A stretch of 64,000 nucleotides of DNA from Polyangiaceae bacterium (GTDB taxonomy: Bacteria > Myxococcota_A > Polyangia > Polyangiales > Polyangiaceae): contig JABFXY010000151.1 of assembly GCA_013361525.1 (NCBI GenBank), positions 1 through 64,000 on the forward strand, written 5' to 3'. Below are positions 18,546-26,922 of the stretch, one piece after another. Numbering within the stretch: the first letter of the stretch is position 1; every line of letters starts with the position of its first letter. The notes beneath the pieces are model-generated. The model saw nothing but the letters and a program-made list of their open reading frames with translations, had not been told where the DNA came from and ran no database searches. The position numbers and the translations under genes were made by a program.

Positions 18546-20114
18546 ATGCGTCTAGCGCTCTCGATTTCCTTCGCTGCCTGCCTTGCGCTTGTTGGGTGCT
18601 CTACGACCAATGACGGCTCGGTGGAGGACGACGACGGGGGCAGCTTCAACGACGGCGGCTCCGGGCCGGGTAACGGCAGCGGCGGAGGCGGCGCGGCGGT
18701 CGGCCTCGAGGAAGGGGCCGTTGGGGAGGACGTCAACTCGCCCGAAGCCGGGAGCGCGTGCGAACCAGGCTCGCGCGATCCGGGGCAGTTGCTCCGCGTT
18801 CGGCCGCGCTCGGTCGGAGGTTTCGCGTCGGCCCAATACGCGCGAGCCGCGATCGCGAGCGGCCAATGGCCCGACCCCGTCGTCCTGCGCCTCGACGACT
18901 TCGTCGGCTACTACCAGGATCGAATCGTCCTCCCCGCGGAGATCCCGCTCGAAGTTCGCGGGCTCGTCTCCCAGATCGACGAGGTCAACGCGAGCATTTC
19001 CCTCTCGGCCCGTTTGCCGGTCCAGACGGCGCGCTCGCCGGTCCACATCATTGCCGTCACCGACGTGTCCGAGAGCACCGGCGGATTCGTGGGCACGCGC
19101 GACGGCGCGCTCGACGCGCTCGCGAGCCGCATCGCCTCCGCCGAGACGGATTCCTTGTCGGTCGTCGCGTTCGGCGACCCTCCGGAGATCATCTTCGAGC
19201 ACGCGACCGGCGCCGACGCGCAGGCCCAGCTGTCGAGCAACAAGCCGCGGCTTCAGCCGCGCACCGGCAACGACTTGCTCGGTGCGCTCGCTGCAGCGAC
19301 CGATCTCGCTGCTGCCGGCGAGAGCACGCACATCCTGCTTTTGACCGACGGCGGCGTCGCGTGGGGTCCCGATCTGGAAAAGGCGATCGTCTCGGCGCGC
19401 GACCGCGGCATCGTGACGTCGGTGGCCCAAGTCGGCCGCGACAACAACACCGACGCGCCCCTCTTCTTGAACGACGCGCTCCTCGAGAACATCGCGCGCA
19501 CAGGCGACGGGACGCGGCTGTACCTGCCGCCGCCGAGCATCGACGAAGCCTCCGAGGCCGAGCTCGCGCTGCGAGGTCGCTACGACGCGCTATTCACGAT
19601 CGCGTCCTCCAAGGCGTGGCTCGAGATCACGCTGCCGAGCGGCGTGACCGCGGTGACCGAATCATTCGGCGAGCCGAGCTCGGGCCCGGTCGGTTACGGG
19701 CGGCCCGTCGGGCTCACCTTCGACGTGGTGGCGGCATGTGACACGGCCTTCCAGAGCGAAGGGTCATCGTTCCAAGTTGCGCTCGTCACCGAGGACGGAC
19801 CGATGGCAACCGGTGCCCTGCCCCTCGCCATCGCATCCGGGGCGGTGCCGTCCACCGATCCGACGGCGCAGGTCAACGTCGCGATCACCCGCGTGGTGAA
19901 GGCGCTGCGCTCACGAAGCGGCTCGGACTTGGCCATTGCACACGAAGCTGTCTCGAAGATCTCGCTCGACGGACAGACGGCGTGCCCTGAGCTCGTGCCC
20001 GACGTGTGCGAGCCGAGCAAAGAGATCTGCTGCGTTCGCTCCGACCTGCTCGAGCTCGTCGCGGGCGCTTGCTCGCTCGCGGGTGAGGCCTGCGACAACG
20101 CGACGACGCCCTGA
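18546..20114 (+). CDS. VWA-domain lipoprotein
   Basis: Lipobox CLALVGC, a Gly/Asp/Ser-rich linker, then a von Willebrand factor A domain. The MIDAS is partly conserved: IIAVTDVSESTGG (usual DxSxS, here DVSES) and LLTDGG. The arrangement resembles YfbK-type VWA proteins. Cys near the C-terminus (ACPELVPDVCEPSKEICC) could form disulfides. The ATG follows GCGGAGGCTTCTCC, a good Shine-Dalgarno. The 224 bp upstream show no gene, and it is likely transcribed separately. Role: surface protein interaction, inferred. Confidence 0.82.
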   Translation: MRLALSISFAACLALVGCSTTNDGSVEDDDGGSFNDGGSGPGNGSGGGGAAVGLEEGAVGEDVNSPEAGSACEPGSRDPGQLLRVRPRSVGGFASAQYARAAIASGQWPDPVVLRLDDFVGYYQDRIVLPAEIPLEVRGLVSQIDEVNASISLSARLPVQTARSPVHIIAVTDVSESTGGFVGTRDGALDALASRIASAETDSLSVVAFGDPPEIIFEHATGADAQAQLSSNKPRLQPRTGNDLLGALAAATDLAAAGESTHILLLTDGGVAWGPDLEKAIVSARDRGIVTSVAQVGRDNNTDAPLFLNDALLENIARTGDGTRLYLPPPSIDEASEAELALRGRYDALFTIASSKAWLEITLPSGVTAVTESFGEPSSGPVGYGRPVGLTFDVVAACDTAFQSEGSSFQVALVTEDGPMATGALPLAIASGAVPSTDPTAQVNVAITRVVKALRSRSGSDLAIAHEAVSKISLDGQTACPELVPDVCEPSKEICCVRSDLLELVAGACSLAGEACDNATTP

Positions 20115-20340
20115 GCCCGCATCACGCTGCGTCTCAATCATGGGTCATGCGCGTCGTCTGGAGATAACCCTCCAGCGACGTCTTCGCGTGCGATCGCAGG
20201 AGGCGCTCCCCTTTTGCGCCGAATCCTCTGCGCATCTTGCGCAACCCGATTGCGCATCCTGATCTACGCGAGCGGCATCGAATGCGGCAATTCTCGAGTA
20301 TTTACCGAGGCACGTCGGTTGCTGCAGTCATCGGGTGACG

Positions 20341-20772
20341 ATGCTTCCCTACTACTGCAATGAGGCGATGGTCCTCTTGCCCAGCGTTCAAAGCATGATC
20401 GACCGCACGCGCCACGCGATCGAAGTCGTGACGGAGGACGGCGTCGCGCTCGATCTCGTGATCGCGCGCATCGCGCTCGCGCCGGACGAGACGCTTCACG
20501 GCGCCGTCGACAAAGCGCTGGAGGAGCAGCGACGCTCACTTCGCGGTTTCCAAATCTTGTCGAAGACCGAGGGTGAATACGCCGGCCTCTTCGGCGTCGA
20601 GCTCAAGACGCGTTTCTTCGACGCGAGCCACGGCCCTCGATTCCACCACGCCTTTCACACCGTCATCGACGGCGAACGCGTGGGCTTCTTCGGCATCTCG
20701 ACGATGGAGGACGCGCCCGCGTGCGAGGCGTGGATGTCCACGTTGCTGTCGAACCTCAAAGTGCGATCTTGA
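20341..20772 (+). CDS. DUF1795 / DcrB-like protein, orphan Eag-type chaperone candidate
   Basis: 143 aa, no signal peptide, cytoplasmic. The pattern (MLPYYCNEAMVLLP, DLVIARIAL, TLHGAVDKALEEQRRSLRGFQIL, FHHAFHTVIDGERVGFFGIST) fits the DcrB-like fold of Eag chaperones, which hold transmembrane segments of type VI Rhs or PAAR effectors. It shows the same layout as the two proteins at 45101-45930 but is not next to an effector; the Rhs gene is 10 kb away. The GTG at 20335 is an alternative start. Confidence 0.65.
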   Translation: MLPYYCNEAMVLLPSVQSMIDRTRHAIEVVTEDGVALDLVIARIALAPDETLHGAVDKALEEQRRSLRGFQILSKTEGEYAGLFGVELKTRFFDASHGPRFHHAFHTVIDGERVGFFGISTMEDAPACEAWMSTLLSNLKVRS

Positions 20773-20800
20773 GGGCACCCGACCGCCACCCCGCCCAAAC

Positions 20801-21181
20801 TTATAACGGTGTCGGATCGGGTGGCGGCGCCGTCGGTATCGGCGTGGGCGCAGGCGGCACCATCGGCGGGATCCGCGGCGGCCGCGGCTTCGGCTGGAGC
20901 TCCGGCGGCGGCGCCGGTGGCAGGACACTCGGCGGGATGGGCGGCACGGTGGGCGGTGGCGCGGCCGTCGGCGGCGCGGCCGTTGGTGGTGCCGTCGGCG
21001 CCGGAGCCTGCTCCGTCGCCTGCGGCGTCCCGGTCGCGCTCGGCGCTTGGGTCGCGGTCGGTTGGGCGGATTGCCACGGCGCGGGCGGCGCGGTGTCACC
21101 GGGAGCGCTCACGGGCGGCGCCGTGTCGCAACCGGACGCGCATCCGATCGCGATCGAGAAGAGGAGCCCGCGGCGCCACAT
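20801..21181 (-). CDS. Proline-rich lipoprotein
   Basis: The start at 21181 gives MWRRGLLFSIAIGCASGC, a signal peptide with lipobox, followed by about 105 residues dominated by Pro, Ala and Thr (TAPPTAAPPTAAPPPTVPP). This is probably an extended linker or cell-wall-spanning tether; no folded domain is visible. The opposite strand is open and Gly-rich, but only this strand carries a credible lipobox. Downstream of the SDR gene on the same strand (81 bp). Confidence 0.6.
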   Translation of the reverse strand: MWRRGLLFSIAIGCASGCDTAPPVSAPGDTAPPAPWQSAQPTATQAPSATGTPQATEQAPAPTAPPTAAPPTAAPPPTVPPIPPSVLPPAPPPELQPKPRPPRIPPMVPPAPTPIPTAPPPDPTPL

Positions 21182-21262
21182 CGAACCCACACTCAAACAC
21201 TGACCCATCCGGCTTGCCTGGGCACGCCCTAACCGGCTCCCGCGCGCGCCCGCGACCTCCTC

Positions 21263-21985
21263 TCAAAGCGCGGTCAGTCCGCCGTCGATCGTGAGCACAC
21301 TGCCCGTTACGTACGGATTCGATTGGAGGAACGTAATCGCGTCTGCGATGTCGTCAGCCTGGCCGAACCGACGAGTCGGCAACGTCTTTTCCGCCCACAC
21401 CTTCGTCGCGTCGCGTGTCGCGGCGTGAATCGGGGTGTCCACGACACCCGCCAGGACCACGTTCACGCGGACCGGCGCGAGCTCGAGGGCGAGCGCCTTT
21501 CCGAAACCGAGGATCGACGCGCTCGCAGCCGCAAGCGCGGTGAATCCTTCAGCCGGCGGCTTCACCGCGGAGGCTCCGGTGAGCAGCGTCACGGAACCGC
21601 CGGTGTCGAGGTTCGCTGCCGCCGCACGCGTCACGTTCACGAACCCTCGAAGCTTGTCGAAGGTCCGCTCGACTTGTTCGTTCGTCAGCGATTGGATCGG
21701 GGCACGGCTCCCGAGCTCGTCGGCGACGGCGGTGAGGACGAGGTGGTGGATCTTGCCGAGCGAGCCTACGACGCGCTCGACCTGCGCCGCATCGAGCATA
21801 TCCATCGCGAACCGTTGGACGTCTCCGCCGTCGATCGTCCCCGCGGCCTGGTCGAGCTTTGCTTGCGAACGACTGAGCATCACGACCTTGGCGGAGCGCG
21901 CAGCCGCGGCACGCGCCGAGGCGAGCCCGATACCCGAGCTCGCTCCGACGATCACCACCGTCTTACCCTCGAGATCGACCCTCAT
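21263..21985 (-). CDS. SDR-family oxidoreductase lacking the Tyr-x3-Lys motif
   Basis: Short-chain dehydrogenase fold: GASSGIG (residues 14-20) for NAD(P), the strand-4 region LVLTAVADEL, a Ser in LLTGASAVKP, and the C-terminal PVRVNVVLAGVVDTP and TGSVLTIDGG. Where the catalytic YxxxK is expected the sequence reads GFTALAAASASILGFGKALALELAP, with no Tyr, as in a known subgroup of SDR-like proteins. 240 aa. It overlaps the upstream MDR gene by 4 bp (ATGA), so they are co-translated. Substrate unknown. Confidence 0.9.
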   Translation of the reverse strand: MRVDLEGKTVVIVGASSGIGLASARAAAARSAKVVMLSRSQAKLDQAAGTIDGGDVQRFAMDMLDAAQVERVVGSLGKIHHLVLTAVADELGSRAPIQSLTNEQVERTFDKLRGFVNVTRAAAANLDTGGSVTLLTGASAVKPPAEGFTALAAASASILGFGKALALELAPVRVNVVLAGVVDTPIHAATRDATKVWAEKTLPTRRFGQADDIADAITFLQSNPYVTGSVLTIDGGLTAL

Positions 21986-22905
21986 GACGCCCTCCGAATA
22001 TCCAATACGGCTTTCCCGAGCACGCGCCTGCCGAGCAGCGCTTCGGCCGCGTCGGCGACCTTCGTCCAGTCGTCGCGATACCCAATTTGTGGATCGAGCT
22101 GACCACGTTCGAGCAGCGACGCCAAATAGGTAATGTCGGTTCCGAAGCTCGAGCCGACGACGAAGACGTCGATTCGCCGCCCGCTCGCCCGCCGGCGTTC
22201 CAGCTCGAAGTCGATGGTACTCGGCTCGCCCGACGCCATTCCGATGCTCTGCAAGGAGCCTCCGCGCTCGACCAGTGCGAAAGCCTTGGCGAGCAGGCTG
22301 CCTCCGACGTTGTCGAGCACACCGAAGACGGGGTTGTCGACGGCATCCACGCCGACGACGACCTCGTCCGCGCCGAGCGAGCGCAGTCCTTCACCCCGTG
22401 CCTCGCTCCCGACCGACGCGACGACATGGGCCCCCGCGCGATGGGCGAGCTGGACGGCGAAACGACCCACACCCCCCGAGGCGCCCGTCACGAGCACGCG
22501 CCGCCCGACCACGGGGCCCAGCGCTCGAACTGCGCGCAGTGCGCTGACGCCCGCGGCGGGGATGGCGCTGGCGGCGCCGAGATCGACGGAGTCGGGGACA
22601 ATTCCGAGCTCCCCGGTGTCCACGGCTCGAAGCTCGGCCCAGCCGGCGCGCCCGCTGAAGGAGGCGACGCGTGTCCCTTCTTTCGGGCCCGAGCCGTCGG
22701 CGGCCCTGCGCACGACGACGCCTGCAGCGTCCCATCCATGCACCTCTCCTGGGCGGCGCAGCTCGTCGATGAACGCGATCTCGCCGAAATTGAGCGAGAT
22801 TGAATGAACTTCGACGAGCGCCTGCGACGGCGTCGGCTCGGGAATCGGAACGTCGGCGAAGCGAAGCCCGCACGGAGATGCGGGATCGTGAACGATGGCG
22901 CGCAT
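21982..22905 (-). CDS. MDR-family NADPH:quinone-reductase-like oxidoreductase
   Basis: Medium-chain dehydrogenase/reductase without the zinc ligands, like quinone oxidoreductases. N-terminal GroES-like domain (PSQALVEVHSISLNFGEIAF, GWDAAGVVV), Rossmann motif VTGASGGVGRFAVQLA, and a C-terminal SSFGTDITYLASLLERG. The frame is open to 23388, but homology starts at the ATG at 22905 (MRAIVHDP), giving 307 aa. It forms an operon with the SDR gene and is divergent from the AraC regulator, 72 bp apart, which probably controls it. Confidence 0.9.
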   Translation of the reverse strand: MRAIVHDPASPCGLRFADVPIPEPTPSQALVEVHSISLNFGEIAFIDELRRPGEVHGWDAAGVVVRRAADGSGPKEGTRVASFSGRAGWAELRAVDTGELGIVPDSVDLGAASAIPAAGVSALRAVRALGPVVGRRVLVTGASGGVGRFAVQLAHRAGAHVVASVGSEARGEGLRSLGADEVVVGVDAVDNPVFGVLDNVGGSLLAKAFALVERGGSLQSIGMASGEPSTIDFELERRRASGRRIDVFVVGSSFGTDITYLASLLERGQLDPQIGYRDDWTKVADAAEALLGRRVLGKAVLDIRRAS

Positions 22906-22977
22906 GGGGTTGTGCAGCTCCTTTCGACGAGCAGCATGCGCCCGGTTCCCCGGATGAACCATGCTACTTTGTCGCCA

Positions 22978-23952
22978 ATGCTTGACTATTCGTCCGACGC
23001 GGCGACGTTGCCAGTCGACCCGCTCAGCCGGGTGTTGCAGGACTTGCGAATTACCGACAACTCCTATGGTCGCTGCACATTGAAGCGTCCGTGGGGCATC
23101 GAGTTTCCTGTGCAGCCACAGGCGCGCTTTCATTTCGTCGTGTCGGGCGACTGCTGGCTCCGAGCGCCGAAGCGCGGCTGGATGGAGCTGCAGCCCGGCG
23201 ACGTCGTCCTGCTGCCGCACGGGACGGGCCATGCGCTCGCAGACAAAGCCGGCGCGCGAATGAAGATCATCGACGACATGCCGCTCGATCCCCTCGGCGA
23301 CCGCGTCTTCGAGATGCGCGCCGGCGGGCGCGGCGCGGAGACGGTGCTGGTTTGCTGCAGCGTCGGATTCGACCAACCGGCGATGCACCCGATGCTCGAG
23401 CTGATGCCGCCGATGCTGCTCGTCAAAGGTGGCGGGCGAGATCCACTGTTGCCCTCGTTGCTCGACGCGATGGCGGAGGAGGTGACTTCAAGGCGTGTGG
23501 GCGCGGCGACGGTGATGACGCGGCTCGCGGACGTCGTCATCACCCGAATGATTCGCGCGTGGGTCGAGTCGCGCGCGGAAGATACGAAAGGTTGGCTCGC
23601 TGCCATTCGCGATCCCCAGATAGGTCGAGCCCTCGCGGCGATTCACCAACAGCCCGGCGAGCGCTGGTCCGTCGAAACCCTCGCCGACGTCGCGAGGACG
23701 TCGCGATCCGTCTTCGCCGAACGGTTCGCGTCCATCGTCGGGACGACGCCGGCGCGATACCTCCATAGGTGGCGAATGTTTCTGGCGTCGAGCTGGCTGA
23801 AAAACGAGCGGATGACCGTCTCCGAGGCGGCGAACCGGCTCGGCTACGACTCCGAGGCTGCGTTCAGCCGCGCGTTCAAGCGGTTCGCGGGCGTCCCGCC
23901 CAGCACGCTGCGCGGGCAGCGAAGTGCAACCAGCGCGGAAGCCGCGCTATAG
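22978..23952 (+). CDS. AraC-family regulator with N-terminal cupin domain
   Basis: Transcription factor of the cupin_6 plus AraC type. The N-terminal cupin holds RFHFVVSGDCWLRAP and LQPGDVVLLPHGTGH. The C-terminal double HTH is clear: WSVETLADVARTSRSVFAERF and TVSEAANRLGYDSEAAFSRAF, ending FKRFAGVPPSTLR. The ATG at 22978 gives 324 aa. The 72-bp gap to the divergent MDR-SDR operon contains GGTTC-N7-GAACC, a possible operator. Confidence 0.93.
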   Translation: MLDYSSDAATLPVDPLSRVLQDLRITDNSYGRCTLKRPWGIEFPVQPQARFHFVVSGDCWLRAPKRGWMELQPGDVVLLPHGTGHALADKAGARMKIIDDMPLDPLGDRVFEMRAGGRGAETVLVCCSVGFDQPAMHPMLELMPPMLLVKGGGRDPLLPSLLDAMAEEVTSRRVGAATVMTRLADVVITRMIRAWVESRAEDTKGWLAAIRDPQIGRALAAIHQQPGERWSVETLADVARTSRSVFAERFASIVGTTPARYLHRWRMFLASSWLKNERMTVSEAANRLGYDSEAAFSRAFKRFAGVPPSTLRGQRSATSAEAAL

Positions 23953-23962
23953 CGTGCGTGCG

Positions 23963-24511
23963 ATGAAGCGATACGTGGCACTCCTCCGAGGGATCAATGT
24001 GGGGGGCAACAACCTGATTCGCATGTCGGATCTCAAATCCTGTTTGGAAGACAGCGGGTTTTCGGGCGTGCGCACATATATCCAAAGCGGCAATGTGATT
24101 TTCGGCTCGACGGAGCCGGCGCGAAACATCGCTCCCGCCGTGGAAAAGGCGCTCTCTACAGCGTTCGACTACGACGCCAAGGTCGTCGTCCTCTCGCAGC
24201 GTGAGCTCGCGACGGTCGTGGACGGCGCTCCACCTCGCTTCGGCAAGAGCGTCGAGCACCGCTACAACGTCGTCTTCCTCCGGTCGCCCGCCACACCGAA
24301 AGACGTGCTCTCGATCGTGACGCCCAAAGAAGGTGTGGACGAGGTCGCGTCGGGCAAAGGTGTCGTCTACGTCTCGACGCTCCTTCGTGCCGCCACGAGG
24401 AGCAAGCTCGCGCGCATCGTCGGAACGGAGGTCTACAAGAGCGTGACTATCCGTAACTGGAACACGACGCAGAAGCTCCACGCGCTCATGAGCGCGGCGG
24501 ACGCCGAGTGA
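23963..24511 (+). CDS. DUF1697 family protein
   Basis: 182 aa. The family hallmark start RYVALLRGINVGGNN and the motif TYIQSGNVIF are present, followed by VVVLSQRELATVV and the C-terminal TIRNWNTTQKLHAL. Function of the family is not established. The ATG at 23963 is 10 bp after the araC stop, so they may be co-transcribed. Its TGA directly abuts the stop of the convergent gene (shared TGATCA, 24509-24514). Confidence 0.93.
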   Translation: MKRYVALLRGINVGGNNLIRMSDLKSCLEDSGFSGVRTYIQSGNVIFGSTEPARNIAPAVEKALSTAFDYDAKVVVLSQRELATVVDGAPPRFGKSVEHRYNVVFLRSPATPKDVLSIVTPKEGVDEVASGKGVVYVSTLLRAATRSKLARIVGTEVYKSVTIRNWNTTQKLHALMSAADAE

Positions 24512-25357
24512 TCAGTCGGCACAGGCGAAGGCCGGGTCGGACTCGTCGGCGCCTTCCACCTCGCCGACCCGGGCGGTGATGCTCGCCGCGCACGCTTCGG
24601 GAACGAAGGAGCCCTCACCCGCCTCGGTGGCTTCGAAATCGAACCGGAGCGCAGCAAGGTCGCAGTCGATCGTCGACGGGTCGAACGACTCGGTCACCGC
24701 GGTCGAGAAGTATTCGACGTGATCGATGTCGCCGGCGTACGGAAACACCCCGGTCTCGGAGCGCCCGATAGAAAACACGCTGTCCGGCTCGATGATGGGG
24801 AGCGCGTCCGAACATTGGACCTCGGCCGCGAGCTCGCCATTGATGAAGACACGCGCGGTCGGCGACGCAAACGAGCCGAGGATGTGGACGAACCCGTTCG
24901 AGGCGCCGAGCGGCGCCGTCGCGAAACACGTGTTGCCTTCGACGAACACGATGAGCCGAGCCTCGAGCTGCCCTTCGTCGGCGATGGCGAGGTAATAACC
25001 GTTGTTGAACCCGTCGAGGTGCCGGCCCGCGACGAACCGGATGCCGGACGCATCGGTGAAGCGCAGCGATGCGCCGACCGAGAAGTTGTCGGCGGCGGAC
25101 GCTTCGTCGCCGACGTCGGCCACCAGCACGTCGTCGACGCCGTCGAAGGTCGCGACACATCCGTTGGCAAGGGGTGCGCTACCGCCTGTCGAAGGGCTGC
25201 CGCCGGTGGGCGCGCTGCCGCCGTCCGCGCTTCCTCCGACGCCGCCTCCGCCGTCGTTTCCGCCAGTACCGCCCTGCGATGTGGACCCATCGTCACCACA
25301 GGCGACCGCGAAGGTGAACAGGACCGTGGCAAGGATGGTGTGAGGATGGATCCGCAT
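24512..25357 (-). CDS. LamG / concanavalin-like lipoprotein
   Basis: Lipobox FTFAVACG, a Gly/Ser/Ala/Pro-rich linker of about 45 residues, then a laminin-G-like beta sandwich (CVATFDGVDDVLVADVGDE, FSVGASLRFTD, GYYLAIADEGQLEARLIVFV, ARVFINGELAAEV). Likely a surface carbohydrate- or protein-binding lipoprotein. The frame is open to 25561; the ATG at 25357 (MRIHPHTILATVLF) starts the signal peptide. 281 aa. Confidence 0.78.
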   Translation of the reverse strand: MRIHPHTILATVLFTFAVACGDDGSTSQGGTGGNDGGGGVGGSADGGSAPTGGSPSTGGSAPLANGCVATFDGVDDVLVADVGDEASAADNFSVGASLRFTDASGIRFVAGRHLDGFNNGYYLAIADEGQLEARLIVFVEGNTCFATAPLGASNGFVHILGSFASPTARVFINGELAAEVQCSDALPIIEPDSVFSIGRSETGVFPYAGDIDHVEYFSTAVTESFDPSTIDCDLAALRFDFEATEAGEGSFVPEACAASITARVGEVEGADESDPAFACAD

Positions 25358-25394
25358 TGGTGTGCACCGAAGAATGAAAGACAGCCTCATGGGC

Positions 25395-25769
25395 TCACTG
25401 CGCGACAGGGCGAGTTTCGTAAAGACACCCGAGCTGGCATTCAAGATCGGACGGTTTGCAGCAGCAAGTTTCGCCGCGCCGAAGCGGCCGGCGGCGCCAC
25501 TCGACGGGCTTTCGCCTGGCGCTCTCCTCGGTAGAAGCAACAACGGCCGGGGAAGCGACAACGGGTGGAGGGGCGCCCGCCGCCGAGACCGCCGGCGAGG
25601 TCGACGTGGGGGCAGCCGATGCCGAGGCCGACGACGATTGCGCGACCCCGCTGGGCGCGGTCACCGTGTTTGCCGACGGCACGACGGGAACGTCGGCCGG
25701 TTCGCCACGGCATGCGACCAGCAATAGAAGCAGCGGGACCCGGCGAAACACGTCGAAAGCGTAGCGCAC
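25395..25769 (-). CDS. Small lipoprotein with Cys-rich tail
   Basis: GTG start at 25769. Signal peptide VPLLLLLVACRG with lipobox, an 80-residue Ala/Ser/Thr/Pro linker, then a short Arg-rich segment and a CCC...C...C end (RGETCCCKPSDLECQLGCLYE). 124 aa. Ten bp downstream of the L,D-transpeptidase gene, so probably co-transcribed with it. Function unknown. Confidence 0.7.
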   Translation of the reverse strand: MRYAFDVFRRVPLLLLLVACRGEPADVPVVPSANTVTAPSGVAQSSSASASAAPTSTSPAVSAAGAPPPVVASPAVVASTEESARRKPVEWRRRPLRRGETCCCKPSDLECQLGCLYETRPVAQ

Positions 25770-25779
25770 GATCCAACCC

Positions 25780-26514
25780 TCAATCGACGATGGTGATCGG
25801 CGTGCCCTTCTTTACGAGCTTCGCTACCTCTTCGATCTCGCCGTTGTCGAGCGCGACGCAGCCCAAGGTCCAATCGGCCTTCTTGTGCTCACCGTCGGCC
25901 ATGCTCTTCGGGCGTCCGTGGATCGCAATGCCGAACCCGATGTTGGCGTCGTGCGGAACCTTCCCCTCTGCTTTGAGGCGCGCGAATCGTTTGACGTCCT
26001 CGTAGTTCGGATAGCTGACGCCGAGGAGGATGTGCCAGGGGCTCGTGTCGAGACGGCCCGTGACGGCGTAGGTGCCGACGGGCGTGACGCCGTCGCCCTC
26101 ACGCAGCTTCGGGCCCGCGCCGCCCCAGCCGATCGCGATGGTGTACGACCGGACGACGACGTCGTTCGCGAGCAGATGCATCCGGTGCGCGGCCTTCTCG
26201 ACGCGAACCGCGGTGATCGCCGGCGCGGGCGCCCGCGCGAGCGCCTCGTAGTCGCACGTGAAGCCGTCGGGGCAAAGCGACGGCGGTGCTGGCTCGGCAT
26301 GCGGGCCTGCGGCCTCGGGGCTCGGCGTCGGTAGCTGAGGGCCCTCCGCGGCGAGATCGCCCTGCGCCGGCGATGCTGCGTCGCCGGGAGCGACCGTTGC
26401 GTCGGGCGTTGGCCTGACCACCTCGGCCTCGGCGGTGGGCGTGGGATCTCCGAGGGGCGCGTCACACGCCACCCCGAGCAAGGTTGCGAACACGACGGCT
26501 CGGATGCGGTTCAT
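25780..26514 (-). CDS. L,D-transpeptidase (YkuD domain) lipoprotein
   Basis: Peptidoglycan cross-linking or lipoprotein-anchoring enzyme of the envelope. Lipobox TLLGVAC, a Pro/Ala-rich linker to about residue 80, then the YkuD domain (AITAVRVEKAAHRMHLLANDVVVRSYTIAIG, GVTPVGTYAVTGRLD). The active-site motif is HGRP at His199 and TLGC with Cys219. 244 aa. Followed by a small lipoprotein gene after 10 bp. Confidence 0.92.
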   Translation of the reverse strand: MNRIRAVVFATLLGVACDAPLGDPTPTAEAEVVRPTPDATVAPGDAASPAQGDLAAEGPQLPTPSPEAAGPHAEPAPPSLCPDGFTCDYEALARAPAPAITAVRVEKAAHRMHLLANDVVVRSYTIAIGWGGAGPKLREGDGVTPVGTYAVTGRLDTSPWHILLGVSYPNYEDVKRFARLKAEGKVPHDANIGFGIAIHGRPKSMADGEHKKADWTLGCVALDNGEIEEVAKLVKKGTPITIVD

Positions 26515-26589
26515 TCGTCCGTCATCGGACGACCAGGCCGAGCTGTGACGCGCGGATGCGCTCGAGGCGGAAAGGCCGGCGCCGGCCGA

Positions 26590-26853
26590 CTACTCACCGC
26601 ACTGGAACAGACACTCCGTCAGCGCGTTCTCCTCGGCGTCGACGGCGCCGCGGATGTCGTTGCAGCTCGCGTCGATGACGCACTCGGCCTGACACTCCGC
26701 GAAGGCCCCGCACTCTTCTCCCGCGTCGTTGAGCGTGAAGCCTTCGAGCCCGCACGACTCGACCTTGTCGAGGGCTTCGTCGCAAGGCGTGCTGCTGCAG
26801 GCAGCGAGACCGAGGAGCATCGTCAACGACAGCGCGTAGCAGGCGGTTCGCAT
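26590..26853 (-). CDS. Small Cys-rich lipoprotein
   Basis: 87 aa. Lipobox LLGLAAC near residue 19, then STPCDEALDKVESCG and a regular Cys spacing (CGAFAECQAECVIDASC...CLFQC), eight Cys after the lipobox, probably four disulfides. Acidic. No enzymatic motif; function unknown. A short gene of this kind is common near lipoprotein clusters in this genome type. Confidence 0.75.
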   Translation of the reverse strand: MRTACYALSLTMLLGLAACSSTPCDEALDKVESCGLEGFTLNDAGEECGAFAECQAECVIDASCNDIRGAVDAEENALTECLFQCGE

Positions 26854-26922
26854 GGGCCCGCTCGATAGCGTTTCGAACGCCGGCTTCGCAACATCGGCGC
26901 GCGGCGGAATCGTGCGCGATTT

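Noticed and set aside
20158-20175. CTGGAG / CTCCAG hairpin in the gap before the orphan DUF1795 gene
   Set aside because: A 6-bp stem without any further support.
20721-21203. Gly-rich plus-strand frame
   Set aside because: It is the reverse of the Pro-rich lipoprotein; only the minus strand has a signal peptide and lipobox.
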